DNA of 64,000 bases from Polynucleobacter parvulilacunae. Lineage in GTDB: Bacteria; Pseudomonadota; Gammaproteobacteria; Burkholderiales; Burkholderiaceae. The stretch is taken from positions 1-64,000 of the forward strand of contig NZ_JACVPW010000013.1 in assembly GCF_018881715.1 (NCBI RefSeq), in the 5' to 3' direction. A program made the position numbers and the translations under genes. The notes beneath the pieces are model-generated. The model was not told the origin of the DNA and did no database searches. It saw only the letters and a list, made by a program, of their open reading frames with translations. Shown one piece after another: positions 1 to 10,500 of this stretch (within the stretch, counting starts at the first letter, position 1; each line of letters starts with the position of its first letter).

Positions 1-36
1 GGTAGCTGTGTAATAGATTCGAGGTCGTTGTTTCAT
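1..36 (-). CDS. IS30-family-like transposase, N-terminal fragment running off the window edge
   Basis: Minus strand of 1..36 reads ATG AAA CAA CGA CCT CGA ATC TAT TAC ACA GCT ACC = MKQRPRIYYTAT, which resembles the start of IS30-family transposases. A Shine-Dalgarno AAGGAG (minus strand of 45..50) lies 8 nt upstream. Confidence 0.55.
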   Translation of the reverse strand, partial: MKQRPRIYYTAT

Positions 37-100
37 GAGCAACACTCCTTGCGCTTACGCAGTTTGTAGTGTGTTGCATCGACGGGTTGAAATCAAGGCC
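1..100 (-). mobile_element. Left end of an IS30-like insertion sequence (partial; outer boundary approximate)
   Basis: Transposase start at 36 (minus), followed outward by GTGTTGCATCGACGGGTTGAAATCAAGGCC (about 70-100), which looks like a terminal inverted repeat. The other end is outside the window. Confidence 0.45.
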
Positions 101-391
101 ATTAAGAGACACCAGTAAGAGGCAGGGTTGCGCCCTTTTATGTCGCAGTTCGCATATAAATCATGCTATTCCCGCCAAAATCCTGGTTAAACATATTTAA
201 AGCAGCCATTTGAGTGTTAAATAAACCTCACCTGTGGTCCAATCTTAGGACTGTAGCTCTGTGGATTTGAATACAAATGCAGCGTACTTGTGTCAATAGC
301 TTTAGTTTCGAAATTTAGACTTTATGCGATCAAGGTTTTTTTATCAAATACCCCATAAACTCTCAGCAAATAATAACCACCCTGAATCTAT

Positions 392-3300
392 ATGAAATTA
401 GTCAAAATTTACTTGGCAATACTTTTGGTATTGAGCTCCTCGCTCATATTTGGTGTCGAATGTGACCCTACTCAAGTAATTTCATCCAGTTGCTCCATAA
501 CTAGAAATGACCTCGGTACTTATACCCCCAACCCTTTAGTTAGTTTTGCATGGGATGGCGGAAGTATTAACGTTAGCCCTGCAGGACCAATAAACTTTAA
601 CAATGGAACTTCAACCGGTTTCTGGGTGGGTCCAACGGTCCCGGCATCTGTTGGAAGCTTGATTATTAACTCAAATTCCACCATAGATATTCCTGGTAAC
701 CCAATCTACATTACAGTGGGCAATACTGTTGACACCATTGTGAATAATGGCACCTTAAATTCATCTGGCGACATCACAGTCTCTAACGGTGGAACAATTA
801 ATAACTTTACAAATAATGGCACGATAAGCAGCTCTGGTGATAACGCCATCAATTCAGGGACAATTATCAACTTTACAAATAACGGAACTATTTCGAGTTC
901 TGCCGGTGTCGCCATCTCTCCAAGGGCAATTAATAATTTTGCCAACACCGGAACAATTTCTAGCTCTAATAGCACCGCAATCATGTTAACTGATGGTGCA
1001 ACGATAGGTTCTCTGAATAACTCAGGAATAATTCAGGGTAGTTCTAGTGCAATTTACTTTACCACCGCAAACTTCGGGTCTGCCGCCAGAATTGATGCCC
1101 TAGTTAATTCGGGAACGATTCAAGCCATAAGCGGAAATGGAATTGACTTAAATTCTGGAAGCATTAGCAGTGTCTCAAGCATAGGAGTTCTTACCAATAC
1201 CGGCACAATCTTGGGGGGAGGGGGTGCCGGTAGCTATGCAATCTCAGTCGACTCTTTATCGGCAATAGAAACTCTAAACAACTTACAAGGCGGCACCATT
1301 TCAGGTTCATCAGGTGATGGCCTGAACAACTCTGGCACCATAACAAACTTAAATAATGCTGGCCTAATTAGAAGCTTTGGTCCTGGCGGGCAGTATGGGG
1401 TAATAAACTCAGGAACCATTAGCAATTTAAATAATAGCGGTACTTTAAGCGGTCTTAACTCTGGCTTATCCAACAGTGTTGGTGCAACTATTTCTGTATT
1501 GACAAATGCAAATGGTGGCTCCATTGGCGGTGGCGGTACTGGAATTACTAACGCAGGAGATATTGGAGTGCTGATAAATAACGGTCAGATTTCATCTGCG
1601 TTTAGCACTGGTTTATCTAACACTGGAACTGTTGGGGCGCTTACAAACATTGGGAGCATTCGAGCGCCATTTGGCAATATGATTTCCAACTCCGGAACAA
1701 TTACCTCTCTGAATAATGCACAGGGCACTGGTGATACGACCCCGTTAACCTACACTCGAAACCTCCCTCAAAACTACAATATTATTCTTGGTTCTACTGC
1801 AAATACTTATGGCAAGTTAGCTGCAACTTCTGTAACTAGCTGGGACGGTGGTGCTGGTACAACTAACTTTGGAATTTATAGTGGACTAGTTAGGTCAACA
1901 AGCTATTTGAATGTGATTTCCGGGGTAAGTGCAGGCCTTTTCACACCGGGGAGCCTCACAGGTACCTATGGAGGGTATCTCTATAATTTAGTGCTAGAGG
2001 CCGGAACCGCTGGCACTACCAATATGTGGGATTTGCTATTCCCTGCATATGTTGCCTCTAGTAACATCGTCACTAGTTCTGGAAATTATTTGAGCGATGT
2101 TGGCAACACTTTAAATCCAGTCTTTGCCGGTGGAACTTTAACTTTGCTTAATGGAGATAATTCCAATCAAGCTTTTGCAGTTAATTCTAGTGGCGGCACA
2201 ATTACCTCACCTTCAGGCGGCTCAGCCACTTTATCTGGAGCGTTCTCAGGCCCGGGTGCAATGACTTTTAACGGTACTGGCACTACGTATATGAATGGCG
2301 TTAATACATATACCGGTGGCACCACAGTAGCAGGCGGCACTTTAAGCGTTGGCTCTTCAGAAGCAAACAATGCAGCACGTTTGGCTGGTGATGTTACGGT
2401 GCAAGCAGCTGGTACTTTGGCTGGTCATGGTGGTATTGGTGGTAATGTCACCAATAACGGCAGAGTAGCTCCCGGCGGCTCTATTGGAACTCTCTCTGTC
2501 GCTGGTAACTATACTCAAAACAGCGGCGGTACTTTATCAATCTCCATTACCCCAACTGCCAATAGCGTGTTAGCAGTAGGTGGAACAGCAAGCGTAGCGG
2601 GCGGCTTTACTATTGATGCCTCTAGTGGCACTTACGCTAAGAAGACTTATACAGTTCTCACCTCTGCTGGTCTAACAGGGAAGTTTTCTAACCTCTCAGG
2701 TAACCTAGCAAGCTACAGCTCTTTGAACTCATCACTTAGTTACGATGCTAATAATGCTTATCTCACCTTAAGTGCAGGAACAGGCGATACCCAGCAATCT
2801 TTGGTGAATACCGCTTCTGTATTACAAGGCATCTACACTTTGCAAAATACTGTTTTAGCCAATAGCTTTTCTTATGACTGTGCAGTCTTTGGTGCTAATA
2901 ATGTATGTATATCTGCTGGTGGTCGAAGTACTGCTGTGCAAGCAGAGGGCATTAACAACACTAGTGGTTTACTCATCGCAGCCTATCGCCCCCATGCCAA
3001 TTATCGAATCGGTGCGTACGCAGATCAAAATCTTTCAACCAATAGTCCGGGTGGCACAGTCAAGTTAGGCAATAGCACCCCATTGATCGGCCTGTTTGGT
3101 GCTTGGAATGAGCGCTTGGATGGCACGGGTACTGAAGTCAAAGTATCAGCAGCTTATGGGCAAAAGAATGCAACTGTGACCCGTTCTGTGGTTGGAACAT
3201 CAGATCCTGGTACGGGCTCCTCAAACCTAACCAGCCAAGGCGCTCAAGTTCAAGCCAAGTATGGTTTTGCAGTCCTGCCAGAGGTAATTGTTAGTCCGTA

Positions 3301-3709
3301 TGTTGGTATACGTTATACCCAAAACAACATGGGTGGCTACACCGAAGGCGCATCTTCAACAGTGACTGCCCCTCTGACTTACTCAGCCCTTAATACCAAT
3401 GCCACTACCGCATTAGCAGGACTTGGTGCTTCATACCGCTTTATTCCTAAAGCCACGGTATACGCTAGTGCTGGTCTCGAGACTGATACCAATACTGCTA
3501 ACGGTACTTACTCTGCGACTGGAGTAACTGGATTAACTCCAATCAACTTTAATGCTAATCCCGTTAAAACTAGACCTACCGCTACTATTGGTGCTTATTA
3601 TGATGTGGAGAAGAATCAACGTGTAGGTATCAATGGTATTTATCGCCAAGAGCCATTCCAAGCAGTATCGACAACTACGGTGATGGCAACTTATACGATT
3701 GGTATGTAA
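392..3709 (+). CDS. Autotransporter (type Va secretion) with repetitive beta-helix passenger, PATR-like motif and C-terminal beta-barrel
   Basis: N-terminal signal peptide; many INxFTNNGTISSS/LNNSGTI repeats; NTYTGGTTVAGGTLSVG autotransporter-associated repeat; C-terminal barrel-like segment ending ...MATYTIGM. Confidence 0.88.
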   Translation: MKLVKIYLAILLVLSSSLIFGVECDPTQVISSSCSITRNDLGTYTPNPLVSFAWDGGSINVSPAGPINFNNGTSTGFWVGPTVPASVGSLIINSNSTIDIPGNPIYITVGNTVDTIVNNGTLNSSGDITVSNGGTINNFTNNGTISSSGDNAINSGTIINFTNNGTISSSAGVAISPRAINNFANTGTISSSNSTAIMLTDGATIGSLNNSGIIQGSSSAIYFTTANFGSAARIDALVNSGTIQAISGNGIDLNSGSISSVSSIGVLTNTGTILGGGGAGSYAISVDSLSAIETLNNLQGGTISGSSGDGLNNSGTITNLNNAGLIRSFGPGGQYGVINSGTISNLNNSGTLSGLNSGLSNSVGATISVLTNANGGSIGGGGTGITNAGDIGVLINNGQISSAFSTGLSNTGTVGALTNIGSIRAPFGNMISNSGTITSLNNAQGTGDTTPLTYTRNLPQNYNIILGSTANTYGKLAATSVTSWDGGAGTTNFGIYSGLVRSTSYLNVISGVSAGLFTPGSLTGTYGGYLYNLVLEAGTAGTTNMWDLLFPAYVASSNIVTSSGNYLSDVGNTLNPVFAGGTLTLLNGDNSNQAFAVNSSGGTITSPSGGSATLSGAFSGPGAMTFNGTGTTYMNGVNTYTGGTTVAGGTLSVGSSEANNAARLAGDVTVQAAGTLAGHGGIGGNVTNNGRVAPGGSIGTLSVAGNYTQNSGGTLSISITPTANSVLAVGGTASVAGGFTIDASSGTYAKKTYTVLTSAGLTGKFSNLSGNLASYSSLNSSLSYDANNAYLTLSAGTGDTQQSLVNTASVLQGIYTLQNTVLANSFSYDCAVFGANNVCISAGGRSTAVQAEGINNTSGLLIAAYRPHANYRIGAYADQNLSTNSPGGTVKLGNSTPLIGLFGAWNERLDGTGTEVKVSAAYGQKNATVTRSVVGTSDPGTGSSNLTSQGAQVQAKYGFAVLPEVIVSPYVGIRYTQNNMGGYTEGASSTVTAPLTYSALNTNATTALAGLGASYRFIPKATVYASAGLETDTNTANGTYSATGVTGLTPINFNANPVKTRPTATIGAYYDVEKNQRVGINGIYRQEPFQAVSTTTVMATYTIGM
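740..1725 (+). repeat. Degenerate in-frame repeats encoding N-N-S/T-G-T-I beta-helix coils
   Basis: Repeated aat-aac/agc-gga-aca-att type units; protein shows NNGTLNSSG, NNGTISSSG, NTGTISSSN, NSGTIQA, NSGTITNLNN, NSGTISNLNNSG. Confidence 0.75.
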
Positions 3710-3832
3710 AACGCTCAATGACCCTTGTGGGTCGTTGGAAGTCATTGCAGAGGCGGGATATATCAAGCCATGTTTGACTTGTATAGATGCCTCTGTATCT
3801 TGAGCCTCAATAAGTCTTGACCCTAATTTCAG

Positions 3833-4822
3833 TTAGTTGGCCAGCAGCGCCTCTAACTTTTCAGTATCTACACAGAAGTTCCGAATGCCTTCAGCCAATT
3901 TCTCAGTTGCCATTGCATCATTGTTGAGTTGCAGGCGGAAACTAGACTCATCGAGCTTTAATGGTGTAATACCTTCAGCCTGTAATGCTGCCTGAGCATT
4001 GGCGGGATTGAGTTTTTTCTCAACAGAAGCATCGCCACTTTGGAGCTCGGCCAATAGTTCTGGACTGATGGTTAATAAGTCGCAACCAGCTAACTCTAGT
4101 ATCTGGCTGGTATTGCGGAAGCTAGCGCCCATGATCTCTGTAGAGATCCCAAAGTGCTTGTAGTAATGAAAAATTCTCTTCACTGAAGTCACACCAGGAT
4201 CATTTGCTCCACCATTGGCCGTATCACTCCAGTTGGCACCAAGCTTGGCTTTGTTCCAATCCGTAATGCGACCTACAAATGGAGAAATGAGTTTGGCATT
4301 GGCGGCACCACATGCAGCCGCTTGCACTAGCGAGAAGAGTAGAGTCATATTGCAGTGGATGCCTTGCGCTTCTAATTCTTTTGCGGCAGCAATACCTTCC
4401 CATGTGCCTGCTAATTTAATTAGGATGCGTTTACGATCAATGCTATGAGATTCATATAAGGCAATTAAATGCTTAGCCTTAGCTACGGTACCCTTGGTAT
4501 CGAAAGATAGTCTGGCATCTACTTCTGTAGAAACACGTCCTGGAACTATCTTCAAAATCTCCAAGCCAAACGCAACCAAGATGTAATCCACCAGGTCAGT
4601 TGGACTCATACCCGGATGAGCTGCTTTCACGGATTGCACCAAATCCTGGTAATTGCTTTGTTGAGCAGCTTTCAGAATGAGTGAAGGGTTAGTGGTCGCA
4701 TCCTGTGGCTGGAAGGCCTGCATGCGCTCAAAATCGCCTGTATCGGCTACAACTGTAGTCAGTTTCTTGAGTTGCTCTAACTGGCTTAATGCTGAGGCGG
4801 TGCTATTCATGGGCTTGCTCAA
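3833..4822 (-). CDS. tal: Transaldolase
   Basis: 329 aa; [39 protein letters not shown] and [13 protein letters not shown] are transaldolase B signatures. Confidence 0.96.
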   Translation of the reverse strand: MSKPMNSTASALSQLEQLKKLTTVVADTGDFERMQAFQPQDATTNPSLILKAAQQSNYQDLVQSVKAAHPGMSPTDLVDYILVAFGLEILKIVPGRVSTEVDARLSFDTKGTVAKAKHLIALYESHSIDRKRILIKLAGTWEGIAAAKELEAQGIHCNMTLLFSLVQAAACGAANAKLISPFVGRITDWNKAKLGANWSDTANGGANDPGVTSVKRIFHYYKHFGISTEIMGASFRNTSQILELAGCDLLTISPELLAELQSGDASVEKKLNPANAQAALQAEGITPLKLDESSFRLQLNNDAMATEKLAEGIRNFCVDTEKLEALLAN

Positions 4823-4910
4823 TACTCTAAAGTGGGTTTCTTGTGAATATCATATGATAGATGGATTATTACTCCATTCCAATTAAGTCATAAAGGTATT
4901 CAGTAGGCAT

Positions 4911-5621
4911 ATGAATCAAGATCAATTAAAGCAAATGGTGGGTGAAGCGGCTAGAGACGAAGTGCTTAAGCTTCCTGCTGGGCAGATTTTGGGTGTTGGC
5001 ACAGGCTCAACTGCAAATTGCTTCATTGATGCGCTAGCTCCTCATAAGGATCATTTTGCTGGCACGGTATCGAGCTCTAATGCTACTACTGAGCGCCTAC
5101 TCAAACATGGCTTTCAGGTTTTAGATCCCAATGATGTGCAAGGCCTACCGGCCTACGTTGATGGCGCTGATGAAATCGATCCATCTGGACACATGATTAA
5201 AGGTGGCGGCGGGGCGCTTACTCGAGAAAAAATTATTGCCTCGATGGCCAAACAATTTATTTGTATCTGCGATTCGTCTAAGCAAGTGCCAGTTCTAGGT
5301 AACTTTGCATTGCCGGTGGAAATCATTCCGCTTGCTCAAGGCGTTGTCAGCAGAGAGCTGGAGAGGTTTGGCGGCAAGGTGACTTTGCGCTTAGCGAAAA
5401 ACACCCGCGCCGATCTGAATCAAACACCAAGCGAGCCATTCGTGACGGATAACGGCGGTTGGATCTTAGATGTGGCGGGCCTTAAGATAGCTGACCCACT
5501 GAAGATGGAAGCGCAAATCAATCAAATCGCTGGAGTGATTACCGTTGGCTTATTTGCCAAAGAAAAAGCCAATATTCTGCTGGTCAGCAATGCTGCTGGT
5601 GTGGAACGCATAGCCCTCTAG
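4911..5621 (+). CDS. rpiA: Ribose-5-phosphate isomerase A
   Basis: GVGTGSTANCFIDAL, YVDGADEIDPSGHMIKGGGGALTREKI motifs. Confidence 0.96.
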   Translation: MNQDQLKQMVGEAARDEVLKLPAGQILGVGTGSTANCFIDALAPHKDHFAGTVSSSNATTERLLKHGFQVLDPNDVQGLPAYVDGADEIDPSGHMIKGGGGALTREKIIASMAKQFICICDSSKQVPVLGNFALPVEIIPLAQGVVSRELERFGGKVTLRLAKNTRADLNQTPSEPFVTDNGGWILDVAGLKIADPLKMEAQINQIAGVITVGLFAKEKANILLVSNAAGVERIAL

Positions 5622-5647
5622 TTACAGCTTGAGATTATTTAGGTATT

Positions 5648-5679
5648 AAAAAACCCGACGGGGTATGCCCATCGGGTTT
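5648..5679. terminator. Rho-independent terminator, probably bidirectional (stronger T-tract on the minus strand)
   Basis: AAACCCGAcGGG-gtatg-CCCaTCGGGTTT. Minus strand ends GGGTTTTTT; plus strand ends GGGTTTATTT. Confidence 0.85.
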
Positions 5680-5805
5680 ATTTGCCATGGTATGCATGGC
5701 GTAGGCTCTCGGAAGGTATTTAGTTCCTTAGCCTATAAGTACATAGATGTACTTATTTAGAGTGGCTTTCGCCAATGTAGCGGGGCACTAAAACTGCCTC
5801 ACCAC
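5648..5805 (-). ncRNA. Putative structured small RNA downstream of yggX
   Basis: Minus-strand hairpins TGGC-gaaa-GCCA (5763-5774), ATAAGTACAT-ct-ATGTACTTAT (5735-5756) and TAGGCT...AGCCTA (5702-5735), then the intrinsic terminator (5648-5679). Upstream TTGACA (5834-5839), 16 bp, TAGGAT (5812-5817). Confidence 0.55.
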
Positions 5806-5811
5806 GACTTC

Positions 5812-5839
5812 ATCCTACGCTTATCTTTGGCGGTGTCAA
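5812..5839 (-). promoter_or_regulatory. Putative sigma70 promoter for the small RNA (TTGACA-N16-TAGGAT)
   Basis: Plus strand tgtcaa at 5834-5839 and atccta at 5812-5817; 16-bp spacer. Confidence 0.5.
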
Positions 5840-5877
5840 CACCCCAAATCAATAATTAATTAAAAGCTAATGAATAT

Positions 5878-6150
5878 TTACTCTGCTGGTGGCACGTAAC
5901 CTTGTGCCATATCAGCGCCGCCCTCAAAGAAGTACTTCTCAACCTGCTTTAAAAGGTATTGGCGTGCACGTGGGTCAGCCATATTGAGTCGGTTTTCATT
6001 AATGAGCATCGTTTGTTGCTTTAACCAGGCAGCCCAGGCTTCTTTGGAAACTTGATTCCAAATCTTTTTGCCAAGATCGCCTGGAAGCGGGGCGAAATCC
6101 ATTCCTTCAGCCTCTTTGTTGAGTTTGATGCATTGAACCATGCGTGCCAT
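5878..6150 (-). CDS. yggX: Probable Fe(2+)-trafficking protein YggX
   Basis: 90 aa; [56 protein letters not shown]. Confidence 0.96.
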   Translation of the reverse strand: MARMVQCIKLNKEAEGMDFAPLPGDLGKKIWNQVSKEAWAAWLKQQTMLINENRLNMADPRARQYLLKQVEKYFFEGGADMAQGYVPPAE

Positions 6151-6191
6151 CTGTAATGCCTTTCTAGTAATTCTGTAGTTGCTTAGATTTC

Positions 6192-7556
6192 TTATAGATC
6201 TTTAGTTAAAACCATGGACTTGCGATCCCAGTTATAAATTTGTTTTCTTTCTTCGGGCAAGTCATCTACTGATGCCCGTTTGAAGCCACGTTTCAAGAAC
6301 CAATGCTCCGTTCTGGTGGTGAGAACAAATAATTTTTTGATGCCTTCTTGCTTGGCGCGCATTTCAACCCGCTTGAGAAGACGCTCGCCGTCACCCGAAC
6401 CTTGAACATCTGGATCAACGGCAAGACAGGCTAATTCACCAACACCATTTGGGAATGGAAAGAGGGCAGCGCAACCGAAGAGTACGCGGTCATGCTCAAT
6501 TACTGAGAAGCGTTGAATATCACGCTCTATCACGTCTTGACCACGAGCTGCCAAGATACCTTCATCTTCCAGAGGCATAGTCAATTGCAAAATGCCGCCA
6601 ACGTCATCTTGGTTGGCTTCACGCAAGTTCTCGATATCGGATGAGGCAAGCATCATGCCAATACCGTCATGGGTAAAGAGTTCTTCTAAAAGTGCGCCAT
6701 CTTGATTGCAAGGCAGGAAGTGAACGCGGCTAACACCTGCACGGATAGCTCTGCCAGAAGTATTGAGCAGGCTCTTCATGCCAAGATCCATATCCTTATG
6801 CTGGCCAATATATTCCTGGAGCTGCGGCATAGACATCTCGGTAATAAAGTCACCCTCAGCATCTTTTAAGCCAGCATATGGGCTTAGGAAAATCAGCTTG
6901 TCTGCCTTTAATGCAGCAGCAGTAGAAGCTGCTACATCTTCATAGGCCAGATTAAATGCTTGACCTGTTGGAGAGAAGCCTAGTGGAGAGAGTAGAACAA
7001 TTTTGTTGCTGTCTAGGGATTGTCTAATCGAACCAGAATCCACTTTACGTACCAAGCCGGTGTGAATGTAGTCTGTGCCTTCCACGACGCCCACAGGCAT
7101 CGCAGTAATAAAGTTGCCAGAGATAACGGAAATACGTGAGCCCGCCATTGGAGTATTTGGAAGTCCACGACTAAACGCAGCCTCAATGTCGAGACGCAAT
7201 TCACCGGCGGCTTCTTTAACGCACTCGAGTGCAGCGGCGTCAGTAATCCGATAGCTATGCAGGGCGCTCTTACCAAACTTGCTCTTAATATTACGCAGCA
7301 TGAGCTGCTCTTCAATCTGGGGGCGGATACCGTGAACCAGCACAATGCGCATGCCCATGGCATGCAACATGGCGATATCTTCAATCAGGTTCTCAAGACC
7401 GATTTCTTGGGCAAGTTCGCCGGCAAAGGCGATAACAAAGGTCTTCTCGCGGAAGCTGTGAATGTAGGGCGCAACATCGCGCAACCACCCTACGAAAGGG
7501 AAGTTGGAGGTCGTTTCTTCGGCCATTAAGGCCTGGTTCGGTGCATTTGTTGGCAT
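6192..7556 (-). CDS. argA: Amino-acid N-acetyltransferase (N-acetylglutamate synthase)
   Basis: 454 aa; amino acid kinase domain ([13 protein letters not shown]) plus C-terminal GNAT domain ([24 protein letters not shown]). Confidence 0.95.
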   Translation of the reverse strand: MPTNAPNQALMAEETTSNFPFVGWLRDVAPYIHSFREKTFVIAFAGELAQEIGLENLIEDIAMLHAMGMRIVLVHGIRPQIEEQLMLRNIKSKFGKSALHSYRITDAAALECVKEAAGELRLDIEAAFSRGLPNTPMAGSRISVISGNFITAMPVGVVEGTDYIHTGLVRKVDSGSIRQSLDSNKIVLLSPLGFSPTGQAFNLAYEDVAASTAAALKADKLIFLSPYAGLKDAEGDFITEMSMPQLQEYIGQHKDMDLGMKSLLNTSGRAIRAGVSRVHFLPCNQDGALLEELFTHDGIGMMLASSDIENLREANQDDVGGILQLTMPLEDEGILAARGQDVIERDIQRFSVIEHDRVLFGCAALFPFPNGVGELACLAVDPDVQGSGDGERLLKRVEMRAKQEGIKKLFVLTTRTEHWFLKRGFKRASVDDLPEERKQIYNWDRKSMVLTKDL

Positions 7557-7573
7557 AGTGAGAAAATTATAGG

Positions 7574-10500
7574 GTGCAAGAGCCTATAAACCAACAAAAA
7601 CCCAAAGCAATGCCCAAGCCTGTGCCTGCTTCCAACACCTCACGCAAGCTAGAAATTCGCTTTCCGGAGGAATTGCCGGTCTCTGGTCAGCGTCAGCTGA
7701 TCAAAGATGCCCTGCAGGGCCACCAGGTGGTGATTGTTTGCGGTGAGACGGGCTCAGGCAAGACTACTCAGCTTCCGAAGATCTGCTTGGATCTGGGGCG
7801 AGGCACGATCAATGGCGGAAAGCTGATCGGCCACACCCAACCTCGTCGAATCGCAGCAACTGCCACTGCCAAGAGAATTGCCCAAGAGCTCGGGTCACCC
7901 ATTGGTCAGGATGTTGGTTATCAAGTGCGCTTTGCTGATAAAACTAGCAATACCGCTTCTATCAAGTTGATGACAGATGGCATCCTGCTCGCCGAGACCC
8001 AGCGTGATCCTCAGCTTCGTGCTTATGACACGCTCATCATTGATGAAGCGCACGAGCGCAGTCTGAATATCGATTTCTTATTAGGGTATCTGAGGCAGCT
8101 CCTCCCCAAGCGACCAGACTTGAAATTGATCATTACGTCGGCAACGATTGATGCCCAGCGATTTGCAGAACACTTTGCGATGAATGGCAAAGTAGCGCCA
8201 GTCATTGAGGTTAGTGGCCGACTGTTTCCTGTAGAACAGCGTTATTCACCATTAGAGCCCGATGCTAAGTCTGAGAGTAAGCCAGACGGCAAAAAAGAAT
8301 CCAAGACTGCAAAGGAAATTCCAGACGCGGTGACGGAAGAAATTGCTAGATTGTGGCGCGAAGGTGCAGCAGGCACCGGAGATGTTTTAGTCTTCTTGCC
8401 AGGTGAGCGAGAGATACGCGATTGTGCTGAGGCCTTACGTAAAGATCATGTCTTGCAGCAACGCTTTCATCCAGAGATTCTGAGTCTGTTTGCACGCCAG
8501 TCGGTTGCTGAGCAGGAGAGGGTATTTAGCCCAGGCAATGGGCGTCGCATCATTTTGACGACTAACGTGGCAGAGACTTCATTAACGGTACCGAATATTC
8601 GTTACGTTATCGATAGCGGTTTGGCGAGAGTGAAGCGTTACTCCTACCGCAATAAAGTAGAGCAACTCCAGATTGAGTCAATCTCCCAGGCGGCAGCCAA
8701 TCAAAGGGCGGGTCGATGTGGCCGTGTCTCCGATGGCATCTGTGTTCGCTTGTATAGCGAGCAAGACTATCAAGGCCGTCCTAAATTTACCGACCCAGAA
8801 ATACTCCGCAGCTCCTTAGCTGCAGTGCTATTGCGCATGAGTTCATTGCGCTTGCCCAAGATTCAGCACTTTCCATTTATTGATAAGCCACTAGGTAGAG
8901 CGATTGCCGATGGCGTGCAGCTTTTGGATGAATTGGGTGCGATTGAGTTTGATGAATCAGATCCAACGGATGGTAAGGACATAAATAACAGCTTCAAGCT
9001 CACTGCTACAGGCAAGCAATTAGCAGACTTACCGCTAGATCCACGCATTGGCAGAATGCTTTTAGCTGCCAAAGAGCACAACGCATTAAAAGAAGTCACC
9101 ATTATTGCTTCTGCACTAGCGACCCAAGACCCACGTGATCGACCTATGGATCAAGCTGCTGCAGCAGATCAAGCCCACTTGCAGTTTGCCGACGAGCGAT
9201 CAGAGTTTTTGAGTTTCGTAAAGTTGTGGAATTGGTACCAAGATGCTTTGCAACATAAGCACAGCAATCGCCAGTTAGAGAATTTATGTAAGAGTAAATT
9301 CCTATCACCGCGCCGCTTGCGTGAGTGGCGCGATGTGCATGGTCAGTTACACACCATGCTTGGTGAAAAGGGTTGGAAAGAAAATGGTTTAGCTGCAACC
9401 TATGAGCAAGTCCATCTTTCTTTGCTGACAGGGCTGCTCGGTTATGTAGCCAAAAAAGAAGAGGACGAAAAATCCCAAGACCGCAATAGTAAAACCGGTG
9501 GGTATGTTGGGGCGCGCGGTATTCGCCCATTTATTTGGCCTGGCTCTACGATTGGCAAGAAGGCGGGCGCTTGGATTCTGGCGGGCGAGTTACAAGAAAC
9601 CAATCGCATGTATGCCAGAACGATTGCAAAGATCGAGCCGCAATGGGTTGAGCGTGTAGCGGCACATCGTCTGATTAAGTCTTTGAGTGACCCATTCTGG
9701 GATAACCGCCAAGGCGAAGTGATGGCATTTGAGCGCGGAACTCTTTATGGATTACCCATCTACCATGGCCGCCGTGTTCGTTACGAACCTCACAACCCGG
9801 ATGAAGCACGAGAGTTGTTTATTCGTCAGGCATTGGTTCAGGAAGAGATGTTTGGGCGTATGGATACGCCAGCATTGCAGCGTGAAACCGAAACCGATGC
9901 CAAGAAAAAATACCCCAATCTGTTTGGATTCTTCTGGCATAACCGTCGCCTCATTAAAGAAATTGAAGCACTAGAGCATCGCTCACGTCGTCCCGATGTA
10001 TTGGTGGATGACGAATTGCTATTCGCCTTTTATGACTCCCGCATTCCTAAAGGGGTGTGTAGTCGAGAAAGTCTTAACGCCTGGCTGACGAAAAAAGGTG
10101 GAGAAGATAAAAATCAAGGAAATGAGCTAGATGCTCAGCTTCGCTTAGAAAAAGCAGATCTAATGCGCCATGAGGCGGCTGGTATTACAGTCGATCGCTA
10201 TCCAAAGACGATGTTGGTCGGCGGGGCGCAACTTAGTCTGACTTATCACTTTGAACCCGGCAGCCCCAAAGACGGTGTGACGCTAGTAGTGCCGCTGACA
10301 CAGCTCAATCAAGTTGATGGTCGCCGTTGCGAGTGGTTGGTGCCTGGAATGTGTGAAGAGAAAGTACTTCTGCTTCTCAAATCATTACCGCAGAAATTGA
10401 GGCGCCATTGTGTGCCACTACCGGATTACGCCAAATCTTTCCTCGAGCGCAAGTTGGAAGAAAAACAATTTGGCACAGGTGATTTCTTGGATAGTCTGAT

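Noticed and set aside
706-2370. Minus-strand ORFs (92, 96 and 67 aa) inside the autotransporter gene
   Set aside because: Low-complexity antisense translations of the plus-strand repeats (repeated VPELxKLLIVP); no SD and no plausible domain.
3716-3736. Terminator after the autotransporter (AATGACCC-ttgt-GGGTCGTT)
   Set aside because: The hairpin is good, but there is no T-tract in either direction close enough to call an intrinsic terminator.
5699-5820. 6S RNA (ssrS) as the identity of the yggX-downstream element
   Set aside because: rpiA proximity and a short CTAAAACTGCC stretch were suggestive, but the element folds as several short hairpins and not as a 6S-like rod with a central bubble.
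9144-9530. 128-aa minus-strand ORF inside hrpA
   Set aside because: Antisense to a strongly conserved helicase; composition does not resemble a real protein.
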